Source: Methanopyrus sp. SNP6 (GTDB taxonomy: Archaea > JAADCQ01 > Methanopyri > Methanopyrales > Methanopyraceae). Taken from it: a DNA stretch of 64,000 nt. Position numbers and translations under genes: made by a program. Below the pieces are notes generated by a model. It did no database searches and was not told the origin of the DNA. It saw only the letters and a program-made list of their open reading frames with translations. Shown one piece after another: positions 52,804-61,738 of this stretch (position 1 is the first letter of the stretch; each line of letters starts with the position of its first letter). The DNA lies in the NCBI RefSeq assembly GCF_002201895.1, contig NZ_CP019436.1:1339867-1403866 (forward strand), read 5' to 3'.

Positions 52804-54066
52804 CTACGCCCCGAACTTCTCGATGCGGTCGGCCAGGTCACGGAGCACGTTCAGCAGGTGGGGCCCCGAGAAGCGCCCGAGGCACCCTCGTGCCGCCGAG
52901 ATCTCGTCGTACCTTTCCACGGGGTCGCGTCGCGTGTCCGCGGTCCAGATAACCACTGGCACGGGATCCGCCGTGTGATCACCGACGACCACCGGCGTCG
53001 AGTGGTCGGCGGTCAGGCACACCACAGTCTCCTCCGGGTCTACCCCCTCCAGGAGCGTTCCTACCAGCTCCCGGTCCATCCGTTCGATCATCTCGACCTT
53101 GCCGCGGGCGTCACCGTCGTGCCCGGCCTCGTCCACAGCGTTGAAGTTGACGAGCACGAAGTCGTGGTCGTCCAGGGCCTCCAATGCTAGCTCGGCCTTC
53201 CTCTTCAGGTCGGTGTCCTTACGACCCGTGATCGCGTCGTCCTCGGGCACGTCCATCCCCAGCATCCGGCCGATCCCCTTGATCAGGGACGCACCCGCGA
53301 CCACGGCCCCGCTCATATTGTAGCGGTCCGAGAACGGCTTGACTTCCTCGAGTTGACCGGCTCCGCGAGGGAGGATCACGTTCGCCGGCGGCTTACCGCG
53401 TCGCTCCCTCTTTCGGTTGATCGGGTGGTCCTTCAGCACCTCGTACGCCTTGCGGACGAACTCGTTGACTATATCCGCCGTCCGAGCCGCCGCTGGATCG
53501 TCCGAGGTCGGCTTCACGTCCTTCACGGGCTCGCCGGCGCGCTTAGGGTCCGCGTCCGTGATCTCGGCGGAGAGATCGTCGCCTCGCAGCACCAGGACGG
53601 CCCTATGACCGACAGCCTCCTTGAACTCGAACTCTACCGGCAGGTCGACCTCTTCATTGATCGTCTCGGCCAGCTCCCGCGTGCCCTCGTCCTCGTTTAT
53701 CCTGCCGGCTCTGCGGTCCACGACGACCAGCTCGTCGTCCCGTTCCTCGGCCGTCGCGAAGTTGCAGCGGAAGGCCACGTCTTTCGGTCTCACCTCGACA
53801 CCGGCACCCAGGGCTTCCAGTGGGCCGCGTCCTGGGTAGACCTCGAACGGGTCGTAACCGAGTAGGGCGAGGTGCGCGGTGTCGCTACCCGGACGTACTC
53901 CGGGCCGGATCGGGTCGAGCAGACCCACTGACCCCTCCCTCGCGAGCCGGTCCATGTTCGGAGTGTCGGCGGCCTGAAGCGTGGTCTTTCCGTCGAGCTC
54001 AGATACAGCTCGATCCGCCATTCCGTCTCCTACGATCACCAGGATCTTCCTCTCCAATCCGGTCAC
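52804..54066 (-). CDS. apgM: 2,3-bisphosphoglycerate-independent phosphoglycerate mutase
   Basis: The 420-residue archaeal iPGM of the alkaline phosphatase superfamily has VIVGDGMADR at residues ~10-19, ADTPNMDRLAREG with the catalytic Ser/Thr region, PGSDTAHLALLGYDP, NFNAVDEAGHDGD, and TADHSTPVVVGDHT for the second metal site. It serves glycolysis and gluconeogenesis. It leads an operon with the DedA-like gene and purE. Confidence 0.96.
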   Translation of the reverse strand: MTGLERKILVIVGDGMADRAVSELDGKTTLQAADTPNMDRLAREGSVGLLDPIRPGVRPGSDTAHLALLGYDPFEVYPGRGPLEALGAGVEVRPKDVAFRCNFATAEERDDELVVVDRRAGRINEDEGTRELAETINEEVDLPVEFEFKEAVGHRAVLVLRGDDLSAEITDADPKRAGEPVKDVKPTSDDPAAARTADIVNEFVRKAYEVLKDHPINRKRERRGKPPANVILPRGAGQLEEVKPFSDRYNMSGAVVAGASLIKGIGRMLGMDVPEDDAITGRKDTDLKRKAELALEALDDHDFVLVNFNAVDEAGHDGDARGKVEMIERMDRELVGTLLEGVDPEETVVCLTADHSTPVVVGDHTADPVPVVIWTADTRRDPVERYDEISAARGCLGRFSGPHLLNVLRDLADRIEKFGA

Positions 54067-54287
54067 CCTCAGCCGCTCCCGTGGTCGTCACGGAACGCTC
54101 GGCGTGCTGTAGGTACATCATCGGATCATCGTGAAGTTCGAGGAGTGTGGACTTCCGACCGCCGACTCTCGGACTTACCTTTTACGCGGTTGGATCCAGG
54201 TGCGGGGCCGGAGCCTCGGATCACTACCCTCGAACACCGACGACGGCGTCGACGGGGAACGCACGCAGTTCAACCGTGGCGACACGG

Positions 54288-55034
54288 TCACCGGATGATC
54301 GTGAGATCGGGTGGCGGCGCCACCTCCACGTTCAGACCACGGAACTCCTCCCGCACGCGGCGCGCCAGCTCCTGGACACCGGGCAATTCGCTGTACTCGT
54401 GGCCCAGCTCGACCACGGTGATCCCCTCCTTGAGGAGCTCGGCCCGCGCGTGGTACTTGATCTCACCCGTGATCACCGCGTCGACCCCGCACCGCAGGCA
54501 CTCCGTCACGAGTCCGTCCGGCGCGGCCCCTGGCACCACGAGCACCCGACCAACACCCTCCCATTCCCCGTGGACCGTGGTCAACGGTGAGAGGTTCCGG
54601 AGCGCGTTGAGCAATTCCTCCTCCGATCCGGGCACCCTGCACAGACGCCCGAACCCGTCGCACGCCTCGCATTCGACGCGCAGGTTCAGACGACGGGCGA
54701 GCGTGTCGGCCACGCCGCCTTCGGCCCGGTCCAGATTGGTGTGGGCCGCGTAGAACACGGCGTCAGTCTCCAGGACCGCCCGGAGCACCCGGTACCAGCG
54801 ACCGCTGATCCTCCTAGGGAGTCGGAACAGGAGCGGGTGGTGGGTTAGCACCAGGTCCGCGTCTCCGGCTCGCTCGAGCGCGTGGGTGGCGTCCAGGGCG
54901 ACCATGACTCGCTCCGCCTCACTGTCCAGACCGCCGGGAGGACAGACCTGAATCCCGGGATTATCCCAATCCTCGGCCAGGTCCGGCGGGGCCAGCTCCT
55001 CCACGAAATCGATCACCTCCTGGACCGTCGCCAA
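54288..55034 (-). CDS. Nif3/GTP cyclohydrolase 1 type 2 homologue
   Basis: The 248-residue Nif3-family protein has FVEELAPPDLAEDWDNPGIQV, metal ligands in LVLTHHPLLFR and AAHTNLDRAEGGV, and near the C-terminus VITGEIKYHARAELLKEG with VVELGHEYSE. It forms a di-metal toroid; biological role unknown. It overlaps the PAP2 gene by 22 bases and is likely co-transcribed. Upstream 54067-54287 shows no gene. Confidence 0.93.
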   Translation of the reverse strand: MATVQEVIDFVEELAPPDLAEDWDNPGIQVCPPGGLDSEAERVMVALDATHALERAGDADLVLTHHPLLFRLPRRISGRWYRVLRAVLETDAVFYAAHTNLDRAEGGVADTLARRLNLRVECEACDGFGRLCRVPGSEEELLNALRNLSPLTTVHGEWEGVGRVLVVPGAAPDGLVTECLRCGVDAVITGEIKYHARAELLKEGITVVELGHEYSELPGVQELARRVREEFRGLNVEVAPPPDLTIIR

Positions 55035-55594
55035 GACCGAACGCCCCGGGCGAGCGGGTCGATGGTCGATAGAAACCTAACCCATAACCAGGCGGTCCTG
55101 TGCGTGGCGACAGCGATCATGATACCGATTAGGGCCCCTCCGATCACATCGTGCGGCCAGTGCACGCCGAGGACCACCCGAGAGCATCCCACGAGTGCTG
55201 CCCAGGTCCAGAGGATCGCGGTGAGCGCGTCCCGACGCTCCAGGTGGTAAGCGGCCGCGAGGGCGAAGGAACGGGAGGTATGCCCGCTGGGGAAACTCCC
55301 GTAGGGCTCGTCAGGGTTCGTGAGTGGTGAGACCACGTGAAGGACGAAGGGTCTCGGCTCACCGATCAGCCCTTTAAGAACGACCGTGATCAGGATCGTA
55401 CCGACGACGGCTGTGGCCAGCACGTAAGAGGTACGGCGGTCCCGAAGGTACGTCCAGCCGAGGATGATGAGGGTGACCATGAACGAGGTCTCGGAGAGGA
55501 AACGCATCCAAGGGTAGAGCAGCCCGTGGCTTTCCCTCAGGATTCCGGCCTCGATCCCGAGAAGGTCCGGTACCAACCCGATCCCTCGGCGCAC
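55013..55594 (-). CDS. PAP2-family membrane phosphatase
   Basis: The 193-residue protein has several transmembrane helices and all three PAP2 motifs: KGLIGEPRP, PSGHTSRSFA, and SRVVLGVHWPHDV. It probably dephosphorylates a lipid pyrophosphate such as dolichyl diphosphate. The start region is AT-rich and divergent from the RHH regulator gene. The Nif3 gene overlaps its end. Confidence 0.93.
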   Translation of the reverse strand: MRRGIGLVPDLLGIEAGILRESHGLLYPWMRFLSETSFMVTLIILGWTYLRDRRTSYVLATAVVGTILITVVLKGLIGEPRPFVLHVVSPLTNPDEPYGSFPSGHTSRSFALAAAYHLERRDALTAILWTWAALVGCSRVVLGVHWPHDVIGGALIGIMIAVATHRTAWLWVRFLSTIDPLARGVRSWRRSRR

Positions 55595-55642
55595 GACCGG
55601 GGGTCGTATGCATAAGTTTTGCCGCAGTACTTTAATAGTTAA

Positions 55643-55658
55643 GCATCACATATGATGC
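55643..55658. promoter_or_regulatory. Candidate autoregulatory operator of the RHH gene
   Basis: GCATCACATATGATGC is an inverted repeat (GCATCA / TGATGC around CATA) that contains the ATG at 55652 and the predicted start of transcription. A TATA-like CTTTAATAGTT lies just before it (55630-55640). A protein bound here would block the RHH gene and perhaps atwA. Confidence 0.5.
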
Positions 55659-56017
55659 AGGGCGTTTTGCGAGTCACGGTCCGGCTGCCGGGTCCCGTAC
55701 ACCGGCGGATCCGGAGGGAACACGGGAGCGTGGCCGGTTACGTCCGTAAGTGTTTGGAAGACGAGCTTACGCGGGTAACGCTACGGGAGCTGGCCGATAT
55801 GGGTAACGGTCGTCGCCTATCGACATCGTTGGAGCTTCCCGAAGACCTCGTGAGGGAGCTGGATGAAGTCGCGGACCGGCTCGGGATCTCCAGGAACGAG
55901 CTCGTGATGTGCCTCGTGTTGCGGGAGTTCTTGAACGAGATGACCGCACGTAGGATCGTACGATCGGACGTGGTAGGCGCCCTGCGCGAGCTCCTCGACG
56001 CGCTGAAGGAGGGGTAG
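55652..56017 (+). CDS. Ribbon-helix-helix regulator with two RHH-like segments
   Basis: The 121 residues contain two segments with the strand-helix-helix pattern: VLRVTVRLPGPVHRRI...SVAGYVRKCLEDEL (residues 5-39) and LSTSLELPEDLVRELDEVADRLGISRNELVMCLVLREFL (about 56-94). The second is the clearer CopG-type match. A tandem arrangement could fold as a single-chain dimer. It is followed after 4 bases by atwA, so it may control this methyl-CoM reductase activation gene; that link is inferred. The start at ATG 55652 (or 55655) is probably leaderless. Confidence 0.82.
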   Translation: MMQGVLRVTVRLPGPVHRRIRREHGSVAGYVRKCLEDELTRVTLRELADMGNGRRLSTSLELPEDLVRELDEVADRLGISRNELVMCLVLREFLNEMTARRIVRSDVVGALRELLDALKEG

Positions 56018-56021
56018 GAAC

Positions 56022-57728
56022 TTGACCTCGTCGGTCGTCGTGGAGGGGTTGACGAAGATTTACGAGACCGAGACACGCGGTGAGATCGTTGCGCTCGACG
56101 GCTTCGATATGGAGGTGGAGGAGGGCGAGATTCACGGCATCCTGGGTCGGAGCGGGGCCGGTAAGAGCACGCTTATCAGGATACTACGCGGGGTCGAGCG
56201 GTTCGACGAGGGTCGAGTCGAGGTGTGCGGGATCGAGCTCACTCACGACTCCCCCAAGTCGCGGTTCACCGAGGTGAAGCGGATTACGGCGATCCACCCG
56301 CAGCGCGAATTCGGCCTGTGGCCCGAGACCGCTGCCGAGAACGTGATGCGTAAGCTCTACTGGAAGCGCCGCGGTGCCGAAGAACTCCCCCCGAAGGACT
56401 CCTCCGAGTACGAGGAGCTCTACGAGGAGGCCCTCGAGTACCTGAGGATCGTCGGGCTTGAGCACAAGGCCGACCATTACGCGCCCGTGTTGTCCGGAGG
56501 TGAGAAGCAGCGCCTGCTCCTCGCGCGTCAGCTCGCGAAGGACCCCGAGGTGCTTCTCCTCGACGAGCCTGCGGCCATGGCGTGTCCCGGCACTAAGCAG
56601 CAGCTGCTCGACGCGGTGAGGAACGCGAACGAGGAGAAGGGGATCACCGTGATAGTTGTATCCCACTTGACCGAGATCATCGAGTACTTGTGCGACTCCG
56701 CGACTCTCCTCGAGGACGGGCGAGACGTCCTACACGGGAGTCCGCGTGAGGCCGTCGACAGGCTCACCCGAGGTATGCCCGAGCCTGAGCGGGCGCCGGA
56801 GCCACGGGATGAGGTCGTCGTCCGCGTGCGGGACCTCGAGAAGCGGTACGCTCTAGTCCGCTGCGGTGAGACCTTCCACATGCGCGGGATCGAGCTCGAG
56901 GTGAGACGTGGCGAGATCCTCGCGGTCGTCGGACCGAGCGGTGCGGGTAAGACGGTGCTCCTCCGCATGATAGCCGGGCTCGAGTTTCCCGACTCGGGCG
57001 ACATTGAGGTCCGCGTCAACGGCGACTGGGTCAGCATGACCGACCTCGGCTACGGCAGGATGGAGGTCCGCCGCCGCGTCGGAATCGTCCATCAGGAGTT
57101 CGGTTACGTCCACCACGCCACCGTCCGGGACCTGTTCGCCGGTCGCTTGGGAGTTAAGAGTTCCACCGTCCTCGAGCAAGCCAGGCGCCGCGCGGAGGAG
57201 CTCGGGCTCGGAGAGGAGGCTCTCGACGTGCTCTACGCGCTGACCGACCTACCCCGAAAGGAGGCCGAGGCGAAGCTCAAGGAGCTCGACCTCAATCCCG
57301 ACATCCTCGACGAGCTTTTCCCCAAGTTCCCTTCCGACGAGGTCGAGAGGTTCGCCCGTCCGGTGTTCGAGGAATTCGACCTCCCCATGGAGGTCTTAGA
57401 CATGAAGTTCGGCGAGCTATCAGGTGGACAGCAAGTACGTGTCGCCATCGCCCTCGAGCTCGCCACCGAACCAGAGGTGCTCCTCCTCGACGAGCCCTTC
57501 GGAGATCTAGATCCCGTCACGCTCCGCAGCGTCGCTAACTCCATCAAGCGTATCGTCGACCGCGAGAAGATCGCTACGATCCTCGTCAGCCACGACGTCA
57601 GGTTCGTCGAGGAGACGGCCAATCGCGTCGTCCTCGTCGACGATGGTGAGATCGTCATGGAGGGCGACCCGAAGGAGGTCTGCCGAGAGTTCATTGAGCT
57701 CAGTGAGGCCCGGTTCCTGAAGGGATGA
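56022..57728 (+). CDS. atwA: Methyl-coenzyme M reductase activation component A2
   Basis: The 568-residue protein has two ABC ATPase domains in one chain. The first has GRSGAGKST (about residues 46-54) and LSGGEKQRLLLARQL, with the altered Walker B tail LLLDEPAAMACPGT typical of AtwA. The second has GPSGAGKTVLLRMIAG and LSGGQQVRVAIALEL, LLLDEPFGDLDP. AtwA supplies ATP hydrolysis for reductive activation of methyl-coenzyme M reductase, the last step of methanogenesis. TTG start 56022, 4 bases after the RHH gene. Confidence 0.95.
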   Translation: MTSSVVVEGLTKIYETETRGEIVALDGFDMEVEEGEIHGILGRSGAGKSTLIRILRGVERFDEGRVEVCGIELTHDSPKSRFTEVKRITAIHPQREFGLWPETAAENVMRKLYWKRRGAEELPPKDSSEYEELYEEALEYLRIVGLEHKADHYAPVLSGGEKQRLLLARQLAKDPEVLLLDEPAAMACPGTKQQLLDAVRNANEEKGITVIVVSHLTEIIEYLCDSATLLEDGRDVLHGSPREAVDRLTRGMPEPERAPEPRDEVVVRVRDLEKRYALVRCGETFHMRGIELEVRRGEILAVVGPSGAGKTVLLRMIAGLEFPDSGDIEVRVNGDWVSMTDLGYGRMEVRRRVGIVHQEFGYVHHATVRDLFAGRLGVKSSTVLEQARRRAEELGLGEEALDVLYALTDLPRKEAEAKLKELDLNPDILDELFPKFPSDEVERFARPVFEEFDLPMEVLDMKFGELSGGQQVRVAIALELATEPEVLLLDEPFGDLDPVTLRSVANSIKRIVDREKIATILVSHDVRFVEETANRVVLVDDGEIVMEGDPKEVCREFIELSEARFLKG

Positions 57729-57815
57729 TCCATCTCCATCCTCAACGACTGATGAACTATCCTCTTAGACGACAGACGACGTCGTGATCCCTGAGACGAA
57801 TCTGGTAATGCTGTG

Positions 57816-58224
57816 ATGGGGGTGAACCACCTGAACCGCTGGGTGGCACCTGTGGTGGTAGGCCTCTTGGGACTGGCTATCCTCGGGCTTGTGACGACAC
57901 CACGCCGGAAACCCCACGAGAATCCGCGCCTGGTACGCAGGTAACGACCGCGTGTACGTGGCCGTGGTGGACGCCAGGACCGGCGACGCCCTGCCGGGTG
58001 CCACGGTACGGATGTACGTCCGAGAGGGAGGACGTTGGCGGGTCATCACCGAGGAGGTCTGAGGGTGAACGGGGACGGCGGAATTCGACGTGTCCAACGT
58101 ACACTCAGACCTGAGGTTCGTGTTCCAGGGCGGAGGTGGATACGCCCCGTCCGAGAAGATAGTAACCGCCCAGGCGCTGGAGAGGGCCAGAAGGGAATAC
58201 GGGGGTCAGCCCATACCCCTGTGA
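57816..58224 (+). pseudogene. Decayed Ig-like surface protein gene
   Basis: ATG 57816 begins a signal-anchor (NRWVAPVVVGLLGLAILGL) and stops in frame after ~42 codons. One frame over, AGNDRVYVAVVDARTGDALP and GATVRMYVREGG continue an Ig-like or carboxypeptidase-regulatory domain, but two in-frame TGA codons at about 58061-58070 interrupt it. The same frame then gives GTAEFDVSNVHSD and GGGGYAPSEKIVT to a final stop at 58222. The gene resembles the intact surface protein at 7853. Confidence 0.5.
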
Positions 58225-58318
58225 CCCGCGGGGTAAACCCGGGCCGGGAACCCCGTCGGGGAGGGGGCGGGGACGCCCCGCCTTCTGGACGATGAATCGT
58301 TCCGGGTGAAGTGGTAGC

Positions 58319-59296
58319 TCACTGGCCGCTCTTGGTCCAGGAGAGTGATTCCCCGAGCAGCGGTCCTAGCGTCACGTCCCAGAGCCACTTCCGGAAGGGG
58401 ACGAGTGCGACTCCTATGCCGTCGTGCTTGACGGAAGTTATGTACACGCACGTGGCTCGTGCTCCATCGAACAGTCTCTCGGCGGCCCTACGGACGTTGG
58501 GGTTGTCGGGATCGAGCCCGTACTCGATCACGTATACCGGTCCTTGGAACCGGGACAGTGCCCGTAGGTTGCTCTCAAGCTCGCTCCGTGAGTACAGCCT
58601 CCCGGAACCGTCCGAGATCACACTCTCGACGACTAACGCGAACCCAAGCTCTGACTGCAACCTGGCCATATCATCCCCCTCGAATGCCCACGCACCCGCG
58701 TTGACCATAACGTGAAGACCGAGACCGTGAGCCGTTCGTGTGATCCATTTCACGGCGTTCAGCTCGTCCTTCCTGAGATCACCGTGCGGATTGACTCGAT
58801 CGTACCACCGCACGTACCAGCTATGTGAGTGTGCATCCACGACGTCCAGGAACACGCCTTCGAAGCCCAACTCCTTGAACCTGACCAACTCGGAGCGGAG
58901 GACATTCCTCCACGCCGGTTCCCAGAACTTGACGGCGTAGTCCCCTGGCCACTCGGGATCGTCGACACCCAGCAGACTCCGCCTTTCGGCCTCGCGGTAC
59001 ATGGTCGGATGGTACTCTGCGACCACACACACTGGGAGATAAGCGATAGGTTTCACCCCTGCGTTTTCGACCTTCTGGAGCTCTTCCTTCGTCCACGGGC
59101 GTCCATTAAGGCCGCACCACGGGTCGAGGACGAGGACTCTCGGCCGCTTCTGCAGTACCTCGTTCATCTTCACGTCCTGGTAGTACGTGGCGAAGGGTAT
59201 GCCGGTGCTTTCTACCATTACCTCCCCCACGATCCACTGGGATAAGACGGGTACCCACGCTAGGAGTACCGTCAATAAGATAAGGTACGTCCTCAA
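58319..59296 (-). CDS. Secreted GH114-like (TM1410/DUF297) glycosidase
   Basis: The 325-residue product has a signal peptide (LILLTVLLAWVPVLS) and a TIM-barrel of the GH114/TM1410 group: GIPFATYYQDVKMNEVL, VLVLDPWCG, IAYLPVCVVAEYH, GFEGVFLDVVDAHSHSWYVRW, and VESVISDGSGRLYSRSE. The family includes alpha-1,4-galactosaminidases that cut GalNAc polymers. The acidic residues in FLDVVDAH and the VVES strand are candidate catalysts. A link to the PelF/PelG pair (a GalNAc-type polymer) is attractive but distant. Confidence 0.8.
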   Translation of the reverse strand: MRTYLILLTVLLAWVPVLSQWIVGEVMVESTGIPFATYYQDVKMNEVLQKRPRVLVLDPWCGLNGRPWTKEELQKVENAGVKPIAYLPVCVVAEYHPTMYREAERRSLLGVDDPEWPGDYAVKFWEPAWRNVLRSELVRFKELGFEGVFLDVVDAHSHSWYVRWYDRVNPHGDLRKDELNAVKWITRTAHGLGLHVMVNAGAWAFEGDDMARLQSELGFALVVESVISDGSGRLYSRSELESNLRALSRFQGPVYVIEYGLDPDNPNVRRAAERLFDGARATCVYITSVKHDGIGVALVPFRKWLWDVTLGPLLGESLSWTKSGQ

Positions 59297-59721
59297 GGTG
59301 CAACCCCCATATCACACCGCCACGGTCGGTCGGGCCCCTCTCCTCATCCTTGGGTCGGCTCTGCGGGACCTCTTCATCCCGGATCCCGCGATGCGAATGG
59401 ATTGCGGAACTCGCCCTGGCCGCACCACCAGTACACGTCGGCCCGTTTATAGCGACTTCTCGAGGGGAACGCCGTGAGCGGTTACCGCGCTATCCCATAC
59501 AGGCTACGCTACCTAGAGTATGTCATCGGTGAGAGGGCCTAGCCCAGGACCGTTCGTGCTTCGTGCGAGCGTTTCACCGCGAGCTGACCGTTAGTGGTGT
59601 CGTCCCTAGACGTTCGGCGCGAGCCCACCGGATCGTTCTGAGGTTGTGTAATGGTGTCATTTGGTAAAAACTGAGTACGAAATCGAATTAGCTCTGGTCG
59701 ACGGGGTGGTTCAGGACGCGA
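59297..59721. other. Intergenic region with gene fragments
   Basis: A TATA-like GTTTATAGC (59444-59452) precedes a short frame, GTG 59474 to TAG 59540-59542 (22 codons, VSGYRAIPYRLRYLEYV...), with GAGGGGAAC ahead of it. It may be the start of a decayed gene. From 59661 the plus strand reads LVKTEYEIELALVDGVVQDA then IIRGTTYYP, which resembles the start of archaeal LplB (lipoate ligase accessory) proteins but breaks off by 59750. Confidence 0.35.
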
Positions 59722-59958
59722 TCATAAGAGGGACCACCTACTATCCCTCTCATCGGACTCTAGCTCCAGGTCGATATCTTCAACCGCTATCTCAGCCGCT
59801 CGTTCTGCCCGCTGGAGCAAGTCCGAGATGTCGTCCTCGGGTTCCACCTTTTCGACTTCGCCGCGTAGCCTTTCGAGCTCCATCCTTAGCATGTATATCT
59901 CGTGTCGGAGGGCCCGGAGCTCCTCGATCAACTCCCGGACGAGTTCGGCCTCACTCAC
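59722..59958 (-). CDS. Small coiled-coil protein
   Basis: The 78 residues are almost entirely heptad-like: AELVRELIEELRALRHEIYM, then LRMELERLRGEVEKVEPEDD, ending in an acidic segment. Predicted cytoplasmic coiled coil. GTG 59958 is the first start. Codon use matches real genes. No family recognised and no partner evident. Confidence 0.6.
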   Translation of the reverse strand: MSEAELVRELIEELRALRHEIYMLRMELERLRGEVEKVEPEDDISDLLQRAERAAEIAVEDIDLELESDERDSRWSLL

Positions 59959-60340
59959 GGAAGCCTCGCCCCTTTAGGGCGGAAGAGGGGGCTATTTCTA
60001 GTTTTGTTTCCTACAGGAGCCGTCGGTTGGTGGATGATCCGCGGGGATCCTTGGGTATGTTCACCGCCGGACCCCTCCGATGTGAGGATCGCTTCGACCG
60101 GTCCGACAGCCCGATGAAAGGGTTGGATCGAACGGGACCGGGCTACCGCCTCCACGGCTCTTTTTTCCAGTGTATCCGGGTCGTCCCGTGGTTAACGATC
60201 TCGTGTGTTCATCGTCTGGCCGCTAATCTCGCGAGTGTGTCGCGCGCTTTCCGGGAGCATCGGGACCTCGTCGGGAGACGCTGCCGGTCCGTGAAGGGTA
60301 TGGATATGGGCTCCAGAACGGTTTTAACTCCAGGTTGACG
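59959..60340. other. Intergenic region, no gene recognised
   Basis: Nothing convincing on either strand. ACGGTTTTAACTCCA at 60319-60333 is a plausible TATA element for the decayed gene that follows. Confidence 0.4.
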
Positions 60341-60930
60341 GTGTCGGGGACGGCCGCGCGGAGGATGACGGCCTTGTGTGTCAACGGGACCCTGGAGCTC
60401 CCCGATCGGCAGCGTGAAAGAGTGTTGCTTGAGGCTGAATCTCGGGGAGCGGTTAAAAGAGTTGGGGTTGCAGATCGGTAGGCTACCGAAGTACGGGTTC
60501 GGGAGCGTAGCCGGTCGTGGGTCGTCGACCGAAGGGTGTGCGCTGCGCGGAGGATGGGGAATTGCGATTGGAAACCGTGGACTGCCGGGAAGGTAAGTTG
60601 GCCGACGCGACCGAGGTGTTCCTGGTCTGAACTCCTCGACGAGCTCGCCAGCTATACGGTCCGACCCACGTCCAGTGCGGAGCTAGAGCGAGCTTAGGAG
60701 AAGCTCGAAGGGGAGATCGTTCCCAAGGACTACCTTGAGGTGCTCCGGGCGTTGTCGGGCGGACACCCCGGGGCGGTGATCGGGAGAGCCGTGAAGAACG
60801 TGGGTCTCGGGACCGCGGTTGCTCGAGCTGCTCGTCTTGAGGCTTCGGGAGACGTGGACGGGAAGGGAAACGGAAGCACGTCAACTCGAGGCTCCTACGG
60901 AGGTCCATGGGTAAAGCCACATCGGAGGGG
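60341..60930 (+). pseudogene. Decayed gene of unknown family
   Basis: Coding-like pieces appear in series. GTG 60341/ATG 60365 starts MTALCVNGTLELPDRQRER and VLLEAESRGAVKRVGVADR up to a TAG. Another frame has GELRLETVDCREGKLADATE. A third has SELLDELASYTVRPTSSAEL, an in-frame TAG, then EKLEGEIVPKDYLEVLRALS and GAVIGRAVKNVGLGTAVARA. A TATA-like element is at 60319. I cannot name the family. The pattern is that of a gene inactivated by several frameshifts and stops. Confidence 0.4.
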
Positions 60931-61348
60931 GGATTAGAGGAGAAAGTCTCACCCGGATGCGCCTTCGTGTTCGAGCGACGATGGTAACGTATCGTGTCGT
61001 GCTACCGTCGTTTCCGGATTCTATCGAGATGTCGATCTCGGCTCGCGTTGAGAACTTTGAGAGTCCATCGGAGCCCGTAGATCTCACCCGAAACGCGCCG
61101 TTCGTTCTGGGGTGGTGGAATCCGACGGACGGTATGAAGCCCTGTGTTCATGTGGGAAGAGTCCGGTTCTTCTACTTCCGACGGTATACGGGCGCTTTCG
61201 GGTGGTGTGCGGTTTAATCGTAGCACTCTATCGGCGTACAATGGTACTATCGTACGTCGAGTTAGGCGGTGCACGGGCTTCGGACAAACCTTAAGGCGTA
61301 GGAACACATGTTCGGAAGTGATTGAAAGACGAACATTGGGGGATAATC
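60931..61348. other. Intergenic region before the secreted-cysteine cassette
   Basis: Frames at 60957 (+) and 61307 (-) are open but unconvincing. ACAAACCTTAAGG at about 61283-61295 may be the promoter of the gene at 61349, whose GGGGG ribosome site is at 61338-61342. Confidence 0.4.
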
Positions 61349-61693
61349 ATGCGTACCATCGCCCTGCTGATCGCAGCGCTGGCGATCCTAGGTGCTGCGT
61401 CCGCGACGACGTACTATTGTCCGGTTACCGGTCGGTACTTCGACGACTCCACAGCCCCAGGGAAGCACTGTGGCAACTTCGTGGATGAAAACGGTGATGG
61501 GTACTGCGACAACCTACGGGTTCTGAGCGGAGAAACGAGTGCAGAGACGAGTGAGTCTGGAGAAGTCTCGACGAGTAGCACGTCGGAACAGCAATCTTCC
61601 GCCACGAATGCGACCTCATCAACAGCTCCTGTGGGCCTTGTCGCCGTGATCGCAGGTCTTGTAATCGCGGCGGTGCTGCTGCGGCGCCTCTAG
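61349..61693 (+). CDS. Secreted Cys-containing protein with EF-hand-like motif and C-terminal anchor
   Basis: The 114-residue product has a signal peptide (LLIAALAILGAASA), then a short domain YYCPVTGRYFDD...HCGNFVDENGDGYCDN (about residues 21-55). This domain has three cysteines and a DxNxDG calcium-type loop. A Ser/Thr-rich linker of ~35 residues and a C-terminal hydrophobic helix ending LLRRL follow. It looks membrane-anchored with the Cys domain outside. The NapH-like polyferredoxin two genes downstream suggests a redox or metal role. Start ATG 61349 after GGGGGATAATC. Confidence 0.8.
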   Translation: MRTIALLIAALAILGAASATTYYCPVTGRYFDDSTAPGKHCGNFVDENGDGYCDNLRVLSGETSAETSESGEVSTSSTSEQQSSATNATSSTAPVGLVAVIAGLVIAAVLLRRL

Positions 61694-61738
61694 CCCACAC
61701 GCCCTTTCAGTTTATCTCTTGGCAAGGGGTCTCAAGAC

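Noticed and set aside
54145-54753. Plus-strand frame of 202 codons
   Set aside because: It is antisense to the Nif3 gene, which has clear metal-binding motifs.
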